DNA of 64,000 nt, taken from Actinophytocola algeriensis. Its GTDB lineage: Bacteria; Actinomycetota; Actinomycetes; Mycobacteriales; Pseudonocardiaceae. Numbering within the stretch: the first letter of the stretch is position 1; each line of letters opens with the position of its first letter. Shown in pieces: positions 47,231-54,721 of the stretch. The DNA is taken from assembly GCF_014203735.1 (NCBI RefSeq), contig NZ_JACHJQ010000006.1, forward strand, positions 1-64,000, read 5' to 3'. Below the pieces are notes generated by a model. The model did no database searches. It saw only the letters and a program-made list of their open reading frames with translations, and was not told the origin of the DNA. Made by a program: the position numbers and the translations under genes.

Positions 47231-48793
47231 TCAGCCGTTGATCAGGCCGTTGCGGATGTCGCGCATCTCCGGGTAGGAGGCGAGGTCCGGCACGGTCCAG
47301 CCGTCCAGGTCGTACTCGGCGAGGCACTGGTCGACGAACGCCTTGTAGCCGTCCACCTCACCGCTCGCGATCTGCGAGTTGAGCAGCTCGACGCGGGTGG
47401 CCTCGTGGCTGCCCGCGTAGTTGCGCTCGTACAGCTCGTGCCTGCCGCCGAACTCGGTGCCGGTCGCGTCCCACAGGAGCTTCATCAGCTTGACCCGGTC
47501 CACCGCCTCGACGCCGCCCGAGCCGCGCACGTACTTGTCGAGGTACGGCCGGATCGCCGGGTTCTTGAAGTCCTCGGCGCTCGAGTTGAGGTAGATCAGT
47601 CCACTCGCGATGTCCTGCTGGATGATCTCCTTGACACGCGGGTAGCCGATCTGCATGAACCACCGGTAGGCCAGACCGTAGGCCGGGTTGGGCAGCACGG
47701 CGCCGTTGTTCCACTCCACCGGGTTGCGGGCGGCCGCGTCCGACAGCGCCCAGAACATGTTGCGCCAGGCCAGTACCTCACCGAGTCGCGACTGGACCCC
47801 TCGGAAGTCCTTGACCCCGGTGATCTCCACCGCCTTCGCCAGCATCCCGGCGATGAACTCGAGCTTGACCGCGAGCCGGGTGCAGCCGTGGAAGGTGAAC
47901 CGCTCCGGGAAGCCGGACCGGCCGGTGAACAGCTGGACCTTGCCGAGGTGCCCGTAGATGAACACGTTCTCCCACGGGATGAGCACCTTGTCCAGCACCA
48001 GGATCGTGTCGTTCTCGTCCAGGCGGGACGAGAGCGGGTAGTCGAACGGGCTGCCCATCACCGCGGCCGTCGCCGTGTAGGAGGGCCTGCAGATCAGCTT
48101 CATCCCGGCCGCGCCCATCGGGATCGTCGCGACGAGGGCGAACTTGCGGTCCTTGATCGGCACGCCGTAGTGCGCGATGAAGTTGTAGTGCGTGAGCGCC
48201 GACCCGGTCGCGACGACCTTGGCGCCGCTGACGACCAGCCCGCTGTCGGTCTCCTTCTCCACGTGCACGAAGACGTCGGCGACCTCGTCCGGCGGGCGGT
48301 TGCGGTCCACCGGCGGGTGCACGATCGCGTGGTTCCAGTAGAGGACCTTCTCCTGCGACTCCTTGTACCAGCGCTTGGCGTTGTCCTGGTACGGCGCGTA
48401 GAAGTCCGAGTTCGCCCCGAGCGTGCCGAGGAACGCGGCCTTGTAGTCGGGCGTGCGGCCCATCCAGCCGTAGCTCATCCGCGACCACGCGGCGATGGCG
48501 CGCTGGTCGGCGACGAGGTCCTCCGCGCTGTGCGGCGTGGTGAAGAACCGGTGGGTGTACCCGCCGCTGCCGGTGTCGGTGGGACCTGTCAGCACGTCCT
48601 TGGTCGCGGGGTCGTGCAGCGCGTCGTAGAGCCGTGCCACCATCCTGGCCGGGTTGTGGAAGGCCGGGTGCGACGTGACGTCCTTGACCCGTTCGCCGTA
48701 CAGGTAGATCTCGCGATCGTCCCGCAGGCTCTCCAGGTACTCGGCGCCGGTGAGCGGACGCGTACCAGTACCACCGTGCTCCGGTTCAGCCAT
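47231..48793 (-). CDS. HpaB/SgcC-type FADH2-dependent aromatic monooxygenase
   Basis: 520 residues, the usual size of the 4-hydroxyphenylacetate 3-monooxygenase large subunit. It opens with '[34 protein letters not shown]' and contains '[15 protein letters not shown]'-like substrate loop, '[11 protein letters not shown]' and a flavin-binding acyl-CoA-dehydrogenase-like fold. In the C-1027 enediyne cluster, SgcC of this family hydroxylates a carrier-bound chloro-beta-tyrosine; here it may hydroxylate an aryl or peptidyl unit (inference). It needs a separate flavin reductase, none of which is visible in this window. ATG 48793 has GAGAGGAAG upstream. Divergent from the PLP enzyme gene. Confidence 0.9.
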   Translation of the reverse strand: MAEPEHGGTGTRPLTGAEYLESLRDDREIYLYGERVKDVTSHPAFHNPARMVARLYDALHDPATKDVLTGPTDTGSGGYTHRFFTTPHSAEDLVADQRAIAAWSRMSYGWMGRTPDYKAAFLGTLGANSDFYAPYQDNAKRWYKESQEKVLYWNHAIVHPPVDRNRPPDEVADVFVHVEKETDSGLVVSGAKVVATGSALTHYNFIAHYGVPIKDRKFALVATIPMGAAGMKLICRPSYTATAAVMGSPFDYPLSSRLDENDTILVLDKVLIPWENVFIYGHLGKVQLFTGRSGFPERFTFHGCTRLAVKLEFIAGMLAKAVEITGVKDFRGVQSRLGEVLAWRNMFWALSDAAARNPVEWNNGAVLPNPAYGLAYRWFMQIGYPRVKEIIQQDIASGLIYLNSSAEDFKNPAIRPYLDKYVRGSGGVEAVDRVKLMKLLWDATGTEFGGRHELYERNYAGSHEATRVELLNSQIASGEVDGYKAFVDQCLAEYDLDGWTVPDLASYPEMRDIRNGLING

Positions 48794-48857
48794 CGGACTT
48801 CCTCTCGGTGAGACCTCGCCCGTGTGGCCCATCGTGCCAGCGAAAGCACCGCGGGTT

Positions 48858-48905
48858 GTTCTTCCCGGATGCGGTCGCACCCCTGGAAGTTCTTCCATGA
48901 TGCGG
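48858..48905. promoter_or_regulatory. 17-bp imperfect direct repeat in a divergent promoter
   Basis: GTTCTTCCCGGATGCGG (48858-48874) and GTTCTTCCATGATGCGG (48889-48905) differ at two positions and start 31 bp apart. They lie in the 361-bp region between the HpaB-type gene and the PLP enzyme gene. Probably paired regulator sites on nearly the same helical face. No other signal or gene is evident in 48794-49154. Confidence 0.55.
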
Positions 48906-49154
48906 AAAACACCGACGGCGAACCGCGGACTCCTGGGTTTGGCAATCTCGGTCCACCCCGCCGCCAGCCGCTTCCCAGGTGCGGCCAAGAACCGCCCCGC
49001 AGTTGGTCAAGCAACGCGGGAGACGACAAAGATCTTGCGCTGCTGTGCACTTGGGTCGTGTGTTCACCACCACAAGTCCGTTCGAGCGGCACATGCTGAC
49101 CGGACCTGCCGACTGGACGGGCGATCCGCCGCTGTCAGAAGGAGGGACCGACTC

Positions 49155-50144
49155 GTGATCGAGGACTGGGGCCACATCAAACGACCGCGGCTCGTCGCAC
49201 AGAGGATGTTGCAGGGCTTCGCCGATCTGCCGGTCATCGACTGCGGCCCGATCGCCGGTGGGCGGGGCAGACTGCGCGCCATCTTCGGTATGACAACGAC
49301 GGAGTCGAGCTTCAAGTCCATCCTCGGCTTCGGGATGCTGGTGCTCGCCCACGAACGGGGACTGCTCAAACCGGGCCAGCCGGTGATCGAGTCCACATCG
49401 GGCTCGTTCGGGGTGAGCCTCGCGCTCGCGGGCAAGGTGCTCGGCAACCCCGTCGAACTGGTCACCGATCCGAACGTGCCGGTCGTGTCCCGGCGGAAGA
49501 TCGAACTGCTCGGCGCGCGGCTGCACCTCGTCGACGGGCCGCACCCCACGGGTGGCACACAACAGGCCCGCGACGACCTCCGGCAGGCGCGGATGGCGGC
49601 GCGGCCGGGCATGTTCTGGACCAACCAGAACAACTCCGACCTGAACCCGGCGGTGTACCGGCGCTGGCTGCTGCCGGGTGTCACCCCCAAGCTCGACCTG
49701 GACTGGATCGACGCGGCGGTGTTCGTGGTCGGCACCGGCGGTCACTTCGTCGCGCTGTCGGAGATGCTGCGCTCCCACGGCATTCCCTGTTACGTGGCCG
49801 ACCGGGTCGGCTCCATCACCTTCGGCGGCCGCCCGTCCCCCAGCGCGTTGCGCGGCATCGGCAACCAGAACACGGTGCCGGAAGTGATCGGGTCGAACCT
49901 GGACCTCGTGGAGGACGTCGACTACTTCAGCGATGCGGACGCCGCGGCGGGCTGCAAGGAACTCGCCCGGCGCGGCATCTACGTCGGCGGGAGCTCAGGC
50001 GTCGCGTTCATGGGCGCCGACCAGCTCGCCGCGCGCACCGGCGCCCGCAACATCCTGACGTTCTTCCCCGACCGCGGGGATCTCTACGGCGACCAGTTCC
50101 TCGGCGCGTCCGAGGAGGTCGAACTGGCGCGCGTGGCCGGCTGA
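49155..50144 (+). CDS. Cysteine-synthase-like PLP enzyme (SbnA-like)
   Basis: 329 residues of the type II PLP fold. 'TTESSFKSILGFGM' supplies the probable PLP lysine (Lys54). 'ESTSGSFGVSLALAGKVLG' replaces the usual phosphate-binding TSGNTG, with Asn changed to Ser. 'VFVVGTGGHF' and 'YVGGSSGVAF' are the cofactor phosphate loop and late glycine loop. SbnA condenses O-phosphoserine with glutamate toward 2,3-diaminopropionate; together with the ornithine-cyclodeaminase homologue at 58306 this suggests a similar route, but the altered loop leaves the reaction open. GTG 49155 has a strong AGAAGGAGG upstream; the open frame continues 5' but with no family similarity. Confidence 0.78.
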   Translation: MIEDWGHIKRPRLVAQRMLQGFADLPVIDCGPIAGGRGRLRAIFGMTTTESSFKSILGFGMLVLAHERGLLKPGQPVIESTSGSFGVSLALAGKVLGNPVELVTDPNVPVVSRRKIELLGARLHLVDGPHPTGGTQQARDDLRQARMAARPGMFWTNQNNSDLNPAVYRRWLLPGVTPKLDLDWIDAAVFVVGTGGHFVALSEMLRSHGIPCYVADRVGSITFGGRPSPSALRGIGNQNTVPEVIGSNLDLVEDVDYFSDADAAAGCKELARRGIYVGGSSGVAFMGADQLAARTGARNILTFFPDRGDLYGDQFLGASEEVELARVAG

Positions 50145-50274
50145 GGTCGCGGCACTACCGGAGATGCGGCGGCGGACCGGTGAATGTGATTCTGAATCGT
50201 GCGGCACGAGCTGGAGAGCCCGCGCCGCGACGATTCCGGCAAAGCCAGCAACGAGACGGAGGCCGAGCGAGGAC

Positions 50275-53200
50275 ATGGCACTCGACTCGAACGTTCCCCG
50301 CCTCGTCACCTCGCCTGCGCAGGACCGCTGGTGGTACCTGTCGCAAGTAGACGGTCCGACACCCGCGCACCGGTACGCCTACGAGGTCACCGGTCAGCTG
50401 GACGTCGCGGGGCTGCGGACCGCGTGGCGGGCGCTCGTGGTCCGGCACGAGGCACTGCGCACTACTTTCGCGGCACCGGACGGGATTCCGCAGCGGGAGG
50501 TCGGCACCGAGGCGGACAACGAGCTGCGGGTCGTCACCGGTGCGGCGCCCGACGCCTTCGACGCGGGCAGGCTCGACGCCGGGCCGCTCACCCGGCTCAC
50601 CCTCGTCACGACCGGCCCCACCGAGCACCTGCTGGTGCTGGACACCCACCCGGCCGTCGTGGACCGCCTGTCCGCGGACATCCTGCTCACCGAGCTGTCC
50701 GCGTGTTACGCCGCGGCCATCGCGGCGGTGCGGCCCGCGCTGGCGCGGTCGGCCCCTCGGTACGCGGACTTCGCGCAGTGGCAACGGGAGCGCGCCGAGG
50801 AGCCGGGCGAGCACGGCGCGCTCGACTGGTGGACCTCGGTGCTCACCCCGCCGCCCTCGGCGCTGGCGCTGCCCGCCGACCGGCCGCGGCGCGACGGTCC
50901 CGTGGGACCGGGCGGGGTCGTGGACTTCGTGTGGGACCGGGTCGCCCCCGCGATCGTCGCCCTCGCCGACGCGGAAGGCACGAGCGACGACGTCGTGCTG
51001 CTCGCCGCGTTCCAGGCGTTGCTGCACCGGCAGAGCGCCGCGGAGCGGGTGGCGGTCGGCGTGCCGGTCAGCATCCGGCGGCCGGACGACGCCGGACAGG
51101 TCGGCGCGTTCGAGAACCTCGTCGTGCTCCCTGCCGACTTCACCGACGGACTTACGTTCGGCGAGCACCTGCGCCGGGTCGCGGCCACCGCGACGACCGC
51201 GCGCGCCAACGCCGACGTCCCGTTCGACCACGTGGTGCGCGCGGTGCGGCCAGAGCGCGATCCACTTCGGACGCCGCTCGTGGACGCGTTGCTGGTGCAC
51301 GCGACGCGGCCGGCCCCACGCCTCGTCGGCACCGAGGTGCGCGCCGTCGCCACGGCAGGCCCGGCGGTCACGGCCGACGTCACGCTGACGATCCACCGGG
51401 TCGGCGGCGCCGACGACGGCGTCTCCGGTTCGCTCGTCTACCGCACGGGCCTGTTCGACGATGGCTCGGCCCGCCAGCTGATCGAGCAGCTCCGCACGCT
51501 GCTCACCGCCGCGGTCGACCAGCCTGCGCTGCCAATCGGCGAACTGCCGTTGGAGGCGCCGGACCGGCTGCTCGCCACGACCCGCGCGGCCGACCTGACC
51601 GCCGAGGACGGCGACGGAACCACGGTGGGCACGAGGATCCACGCGTTCGCCGACGCGCACCCGGACGCCCCCGCGGTCGTCCTCGGCGACACGGTGACGA
51701 GCTACGGCGACCTGGTCCGCGACGCGGGCGCGGTGACCACCGCGCTGCGCGCGGCAGGCGCCGTCGACGGCGCGGCGGTCGCGGTGCGGCTGCCCCAAGG
51801 GCCGCAACAGGTCGCGGCACTGCTCGGGGTGCTCGACGCGGGCGCGCACCTGGTGTGCCTCGGCACCGGTGACGCGGGTGAACGCGGCCGGGCCGTCCTC
51901 GACGACCTGCGGCCGGTCTGCCTGCTGGCGGCCGGCGACACCGCAACCGACGACCTCGCGAGCTGGTACCGCGAGCAGCTGGCCGGCCGGGTGCTCGACG
52001 TCGCCGACCTCGGCGAGCCGGGCGCGGTGGTCCCCGCACCGTCCCAGCCGGACGCACGCGCCTACGTCGCGTACACCTCCGGCTCGACCGGCAAGCCCAA
52101 GGGGATCCCCACCACGCACGCGAGCATCAGTCAGTTCGTGGGCTGGTTCGCGGACGAGTTCCGCGTGGGACCGGGTGCGCGGCTCGCGCAGTGGGCCGCG
52201 GCGGGCTACGACGCCAGCCTGGTCGAGACCTTCGCGGCACTCACCTCGGGCGCGACGCTGTACCTGGTGCCCGACCGGATCCGGGCGCACCCGGAGAAGC
52301 TCGTCGACTGGCTCGCGGCCGAACGGATCACGGTGTTCCAGACCGTGCCCACGTTCGCGCGCGAGATCCTCAAGGCCGCCACCGCGAAGGCCGCCACCCC
52401 GCAGGACACCGCCGGTTCGCTCGGCGCGCTCGACCACCTCCTGCTGGCCGGCGAGGCGCTGCCGGGCGAGCTCGCGAACGCGGTGCGCACGGCGCTGCCG
52501 TCGGTGCGGCTGGTCAACCTCTACGGCCCGACGGAGACGATCCTCGCCACCTGGTACGAGGTCACCGGCGAGCAGTCCGGGATCGTGCCGATCGGCGGCC
52601 CGATCGCGGGCAGGCAGGTCCTCGTCGTCGACGACCAGGACCGCCCGTGCCCGACCGGCGTCACCGGTCACCTCGTCGTGCTGAGCCCCCACGTCACGAC
52701 CGGGTACACCGGTGCGGCGGCGGGCGAGCGCGCCGCGTTCGAGCCCCCGCGCGCACCGGACGGGCACGGCGTCGCGGCCGTCCCGTGCTACCGGACCGGC
52801 GACTTCGGCCGCCGCCGCTTCGACGGGTCGCTCGAGTTCCTCGGCCGCCAGGACCTGCAGGTGAAGTTCCAGGGCGTCCGGATCGAGCTCACCGACCTCG
52901 AGACCGCGCTCGCCGAGTGCGAGTCGATCGCCGAGTGCGCCGTCACCGCCGTCACCAACGCGGAGGGACTGGTGACCCGGCTGGTCGCCCACGTCGTGCC
53001 CGTGCGGGACGAGACGGGCGCGGCACTCGGCTCCGCCAAGGACTGGCGGGCTGTGCTGCAGGCGCGGTTCGGCCGGTCGAAGTACTCGCTGTCGTTCCAC
53101 ACCATGCTCGGGCTGCCCCGCAACCTCGGCGGCAAGGTGGACCGGCGCAGGCTGCCGGTGCCCGGCGCCACCTCGGCGGCCGCCGAGACCGCGGTGCCCG

Positions 53201-53460
53201 CCGAGGCCGAGGTGGCGGACGCGCTCGCCGCGGTCTGGTCGGACGTGGTCGGCGCCGCGCCCGCCGGTCCGGACGAGAGCTTCTTCGCCGCAGGCGGGCA
53301 CTCGCTCCTCGTGCCCGTGCTGCTCAGCCGGGTGTTCGAGCGGGTGGGCGTCGCGGTGCCGGTGCGCGAGTTCCTGGCAGACCCCACGATCGCGGGCCTT
53401 TCGGCCCGGTCCGCCTCGTCGGGCGGAGCAGTCGCGGTGCCCGAAACCAGGATCGGGTGA
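50275..53460 (+). CDS. Single-module NRPS (C-A-T)
   Basis: 1,061 residues. An N-terminal condensation domain (about 8-430) has a degenerate active-site motif 'DTHPAVVD' near residue 123 where HHxxxDG is usual: the second His and the Asp remain. The adenylation domain (about 450-960) shows A3 'YTSGSTGKPKG', A5 'NLYGPTE', A7 'YRTGD' and A10 'GGKVDRR' with its Lys. By position against GrsA I read the pocket as D-A-V-Q-L-A-L-L-A, not a code I recognise. A thiolation domain follows with GGHSLL (Ser about 1009). There is no thioesterase. It should load one amino acid and condense it with an acceptor, possibly attaching it to the warhead. Confidence 0.9.
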   Translation: MALDSNVPRLVTSPAQDRWWYLSQVDGPTPAHRYAYEVTGQLDVAGLRTAWRALVVRHEALRTTFAAPDGIPQREVGTEADNELRVVTGAAPDAFDAGRLDAGPLTRLTLVTTGPTEHLLVLDTHPAVVDRLSADILLTELSACYAAAIAAVRPALARSAPRYADFAQWQRERAEEPGEHGALDWWTSVLTPPPSALALPADRPRRDGPVGPGGVVDFVWDRVAPAIVALADAEGTSDDVVLLAAFQALLHRQSAAERVAVGVPVSIRRPDDAGQVGAFENLVVLPADFTDGLTFGEHLRRVAATATTARANADVPFDHVVRAVRPERDPLRTPLVDALLVHATRPAPRLVGTEVRAVATAGPAVTADVTLTIHRVGGADDGVSGSLVYRTGLFDDGSARQLIEQLRTLLTAAVDQPALPIGELPLEAPDRLLATTRAADLTAEDGDGTTVGTRIHAFADAHPDAPAVVLGDTVTSYGDLVRDAGAVTTALRAAGAVDGAAVAVRLPQGPQQVAALLGVLDAGAHLVCLGTGDAGERGRAVLDDLRPVCLLAAGDTATDDLASWYREQLAGRVLDVADLGEPGAVVPAPSQPDARAYVAYTSGSTGKPKGIPTTHASISQFVGWFADEFRVGPGARLAQWAAAGYDASLVETFAALTSGATLYLVPDRIRAHPEKLVDWLAAERITVFQTVPTFAREILKAATAKAATPQDTAGSLGALDHLLLAGEALPGELANAVRTALPSVRLVNLYGPTETILATWYEVTGEQSGIVPIGGPIAGRQVLVVDDQDRPCPTGVTGHLVVLSPHVTTGYTGAAAGERAAFEPPRAPDGHGVAAVPCYRTGDFGRRRFDGSLEFLGRQDLQVKFQGVRIELTDLETALAECESIAECAVTAVTNAEGLVTRLVAHVVPVRDETGAALGSAKDWRAVLQARFGRSKYSLSFHTMLGLPRNLGGKVDRRRLPVPGATSAAAETAVPAEAEVADALAAVWSDVVGAAPAGPDESFFAAGGHSLLVPVLLSRVFERVGVAVPVREFLADPTIAGLSARSASSGGAVAVPETRIG

Positions 53461-53586
53461 GCACCGTGGCCCTCGGGTGCCGGGCGGCGGCACGACGAGC
53501 ACCGGCGAGTTCATGAAGGCCCCCGACGCACCGGCCGCCACCTGCGCTGAGCCGGCCACCGCCACAACCCAAGGATGGTGAACACC

Positions 53587-53784
53587 ATGTCCCTGTTCGA
53601 CGGACTGTCCCGTGACCCTGCCTCCCGCAACGAGGTGGACACGCCACCCCCGCCGCTGAGCCCGTTCGAGGACCTGCTGCCCTACTCGCAGGCCAACCTG
53701 GCCAGGGGCATCGTCTGGGCGGACATCCTGGCCGACATCGAGGCCGACGAGCGCGCCCGCCAGCAGATGCGGGACGCCGCGTAG
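53587..53784 (+). CDS. Small acidic protein of unknown function
   Basis: 65 residues: 'SLFDGLSRDPASRNEVDTPPPPLSPFEDLLPYSQANLARGIVWADILADIEADERARQQMRDAA'-like layout in short, that is an N-terminal polar part, a Pro-rich stretch (PPPPLSP) and a C-terminal amphipathic helix with many Asp/Glu. No signal peptide and no cysteine. ATG 53587 has AAGGATGG upstream, 126 bp after the NRPS stop, and a hairpin terminator follows, so it looks like a true small gene at the end of the NRPS transcript. I do not recognise a family. MbtH-like is excluded because the invariant tryptophans are missing. Confidence 0.6.
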   Translation: MSLFDGLSRDPASRNEVDTPPPPLSPFEDLLPYSQANLARGIVWADILADIEADERARQQMRDAA

Positions 53785-53801
53785 CGCGCGCTGACCACAG
53801 G

Positions 53802-53838
53802 CCGCGGTCCCGCACCCTCCCGGGTCGCGGGGCCGCGG
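53802..53838 (+). terminator. Hairpin terminator after the small protein gene
   Basis: 12-bp stem CCGCGGTCCCGC/GCGGGGCCGCGG (one G-T pair) with a 13-base loop, 17 bp beyond the stop at 53784. Confidence 0.75.
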
Positions 53839-54540
53839 TGGTTCTGCCTGATGTGGACGGTCACCGCGGCCGCCGGAAGACGAGCGGCGGATCCGGCCCA
53901 CGTACGTGTCGGCCGGGTTGGGAAAGGGCTTGCTCCCCCAACCTTGCCCGACCGCTCGACGCCGTGGCCGGGGCGGCCGAGGGACGTCGCCGGTGCGGGG
54001 GTCCTGCGGCCGGTGCCCGAGCCGAGGTCCAGCCGGGCCGGCGGGCGGGCGTCCCGGCAGACGCGGCCATCCAGGTGCGGGACGCCTGGCGCGACGGCTG
54101 CCTGCCCCCGGCGTAGCCGGAGTGGGCCGTGCGTCGTAGTCGACCTTGTCCATGCGCCGAGTGGTGGTTTCGCTTACCAGGCCGACAGGTCGGCCGCCCG
54201 CGTGGCGAGCGGCGACGGCACCAGCCGCTGGCGACAGGTCCAGACCACCCGAAAGGAGTAGGTCGAGCACCGCCAGGCCCACCCGAGGTGGCGCTCGCGG
54301 CGGCCCTGATCCGCCGGTCGGCTCGCCGACCACCTCGGCGGCCATGACGCCGCGGCGCTGGCCGTACGTGCCGCGCGGGGCGCCGCGCAGGTCGGCTACC
54401 ACTCCTTCTCCGTCCTGGAGAGAGAACGTGAAGGCATCGCGGAAATCGTCAGGCGATCACCATCGACGATCACTTTTCAGACCGATTCGGCCATGCCCCC
54501 TCATCCAATCCGTGCCAACTCACGGCACGCGGAAACCGTA
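53839..54540. other. 702-bp stretch without a recognisable gene
   Basis: Between the small-protein terminator and the SARP 2 promoter. Several frames are open, but none has a plausible start with ribosome site and a recognisable protein. Fragments such as 'LADHLGGHDAAALAVRAARGAAQVGYHS' (54315-54405) have protein-like composition, which suggests a decayed gene. I cannot name it. Confidence 0.4.
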
Positions 54541-54575
54541 GGGAGGTATGGTCACCGCGTAACCGGCGGTCACTT

Positions 54576-54602
54576 TGCGTGAGTATGCGAGAAATTGCGT
54601 AT
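54576..54602. promoter_or_regulatory. Three phased TGCG heptamers before SARP 2
   Basis: TGCGTGA (54576), TGCGAGA (54586) and TGCGTAT (54596) begin at exact 10-bp intervals in an AT-rich segment 120-146 bp before the SARP 2 start. Phased heptamer repeats on one helical face are typical of activator sites; the 10-bp rather than 11-bp spacing is unusual for SARPs. Confidence 0.5.
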
Positions 54603-54721
54603 CTACTGTTTAGCGGCGCTGTGAGTTATTCTCCTCAAAGTGGTAACTTCCGTGAGCCAATTGGCCACGGCAGGTGGTCAGTAGGGTCGGTATGGGGCGC
54701 GCATCCCGACGTGGGTGACCC

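Noticed and set aside
48750-49154. N-terminal extension of the PLP enzyme upstream of 49155
   Set aside because: The frame is open but antisense to the HpaB start; the strong AGAAGGAGG and fold start support GTG 49155.
53587-53784. MbtH-like protein after the NRPS
   Set aside because: Lacks the conserved Trp residues and the NxExQxSxWP motif.
50155-54402. 1,415-codon minus-strand open frame across the NRPS
   Set aside because: Antisense to the C-A-T NRPS with all adenylation core motifs; no similarity of its own.
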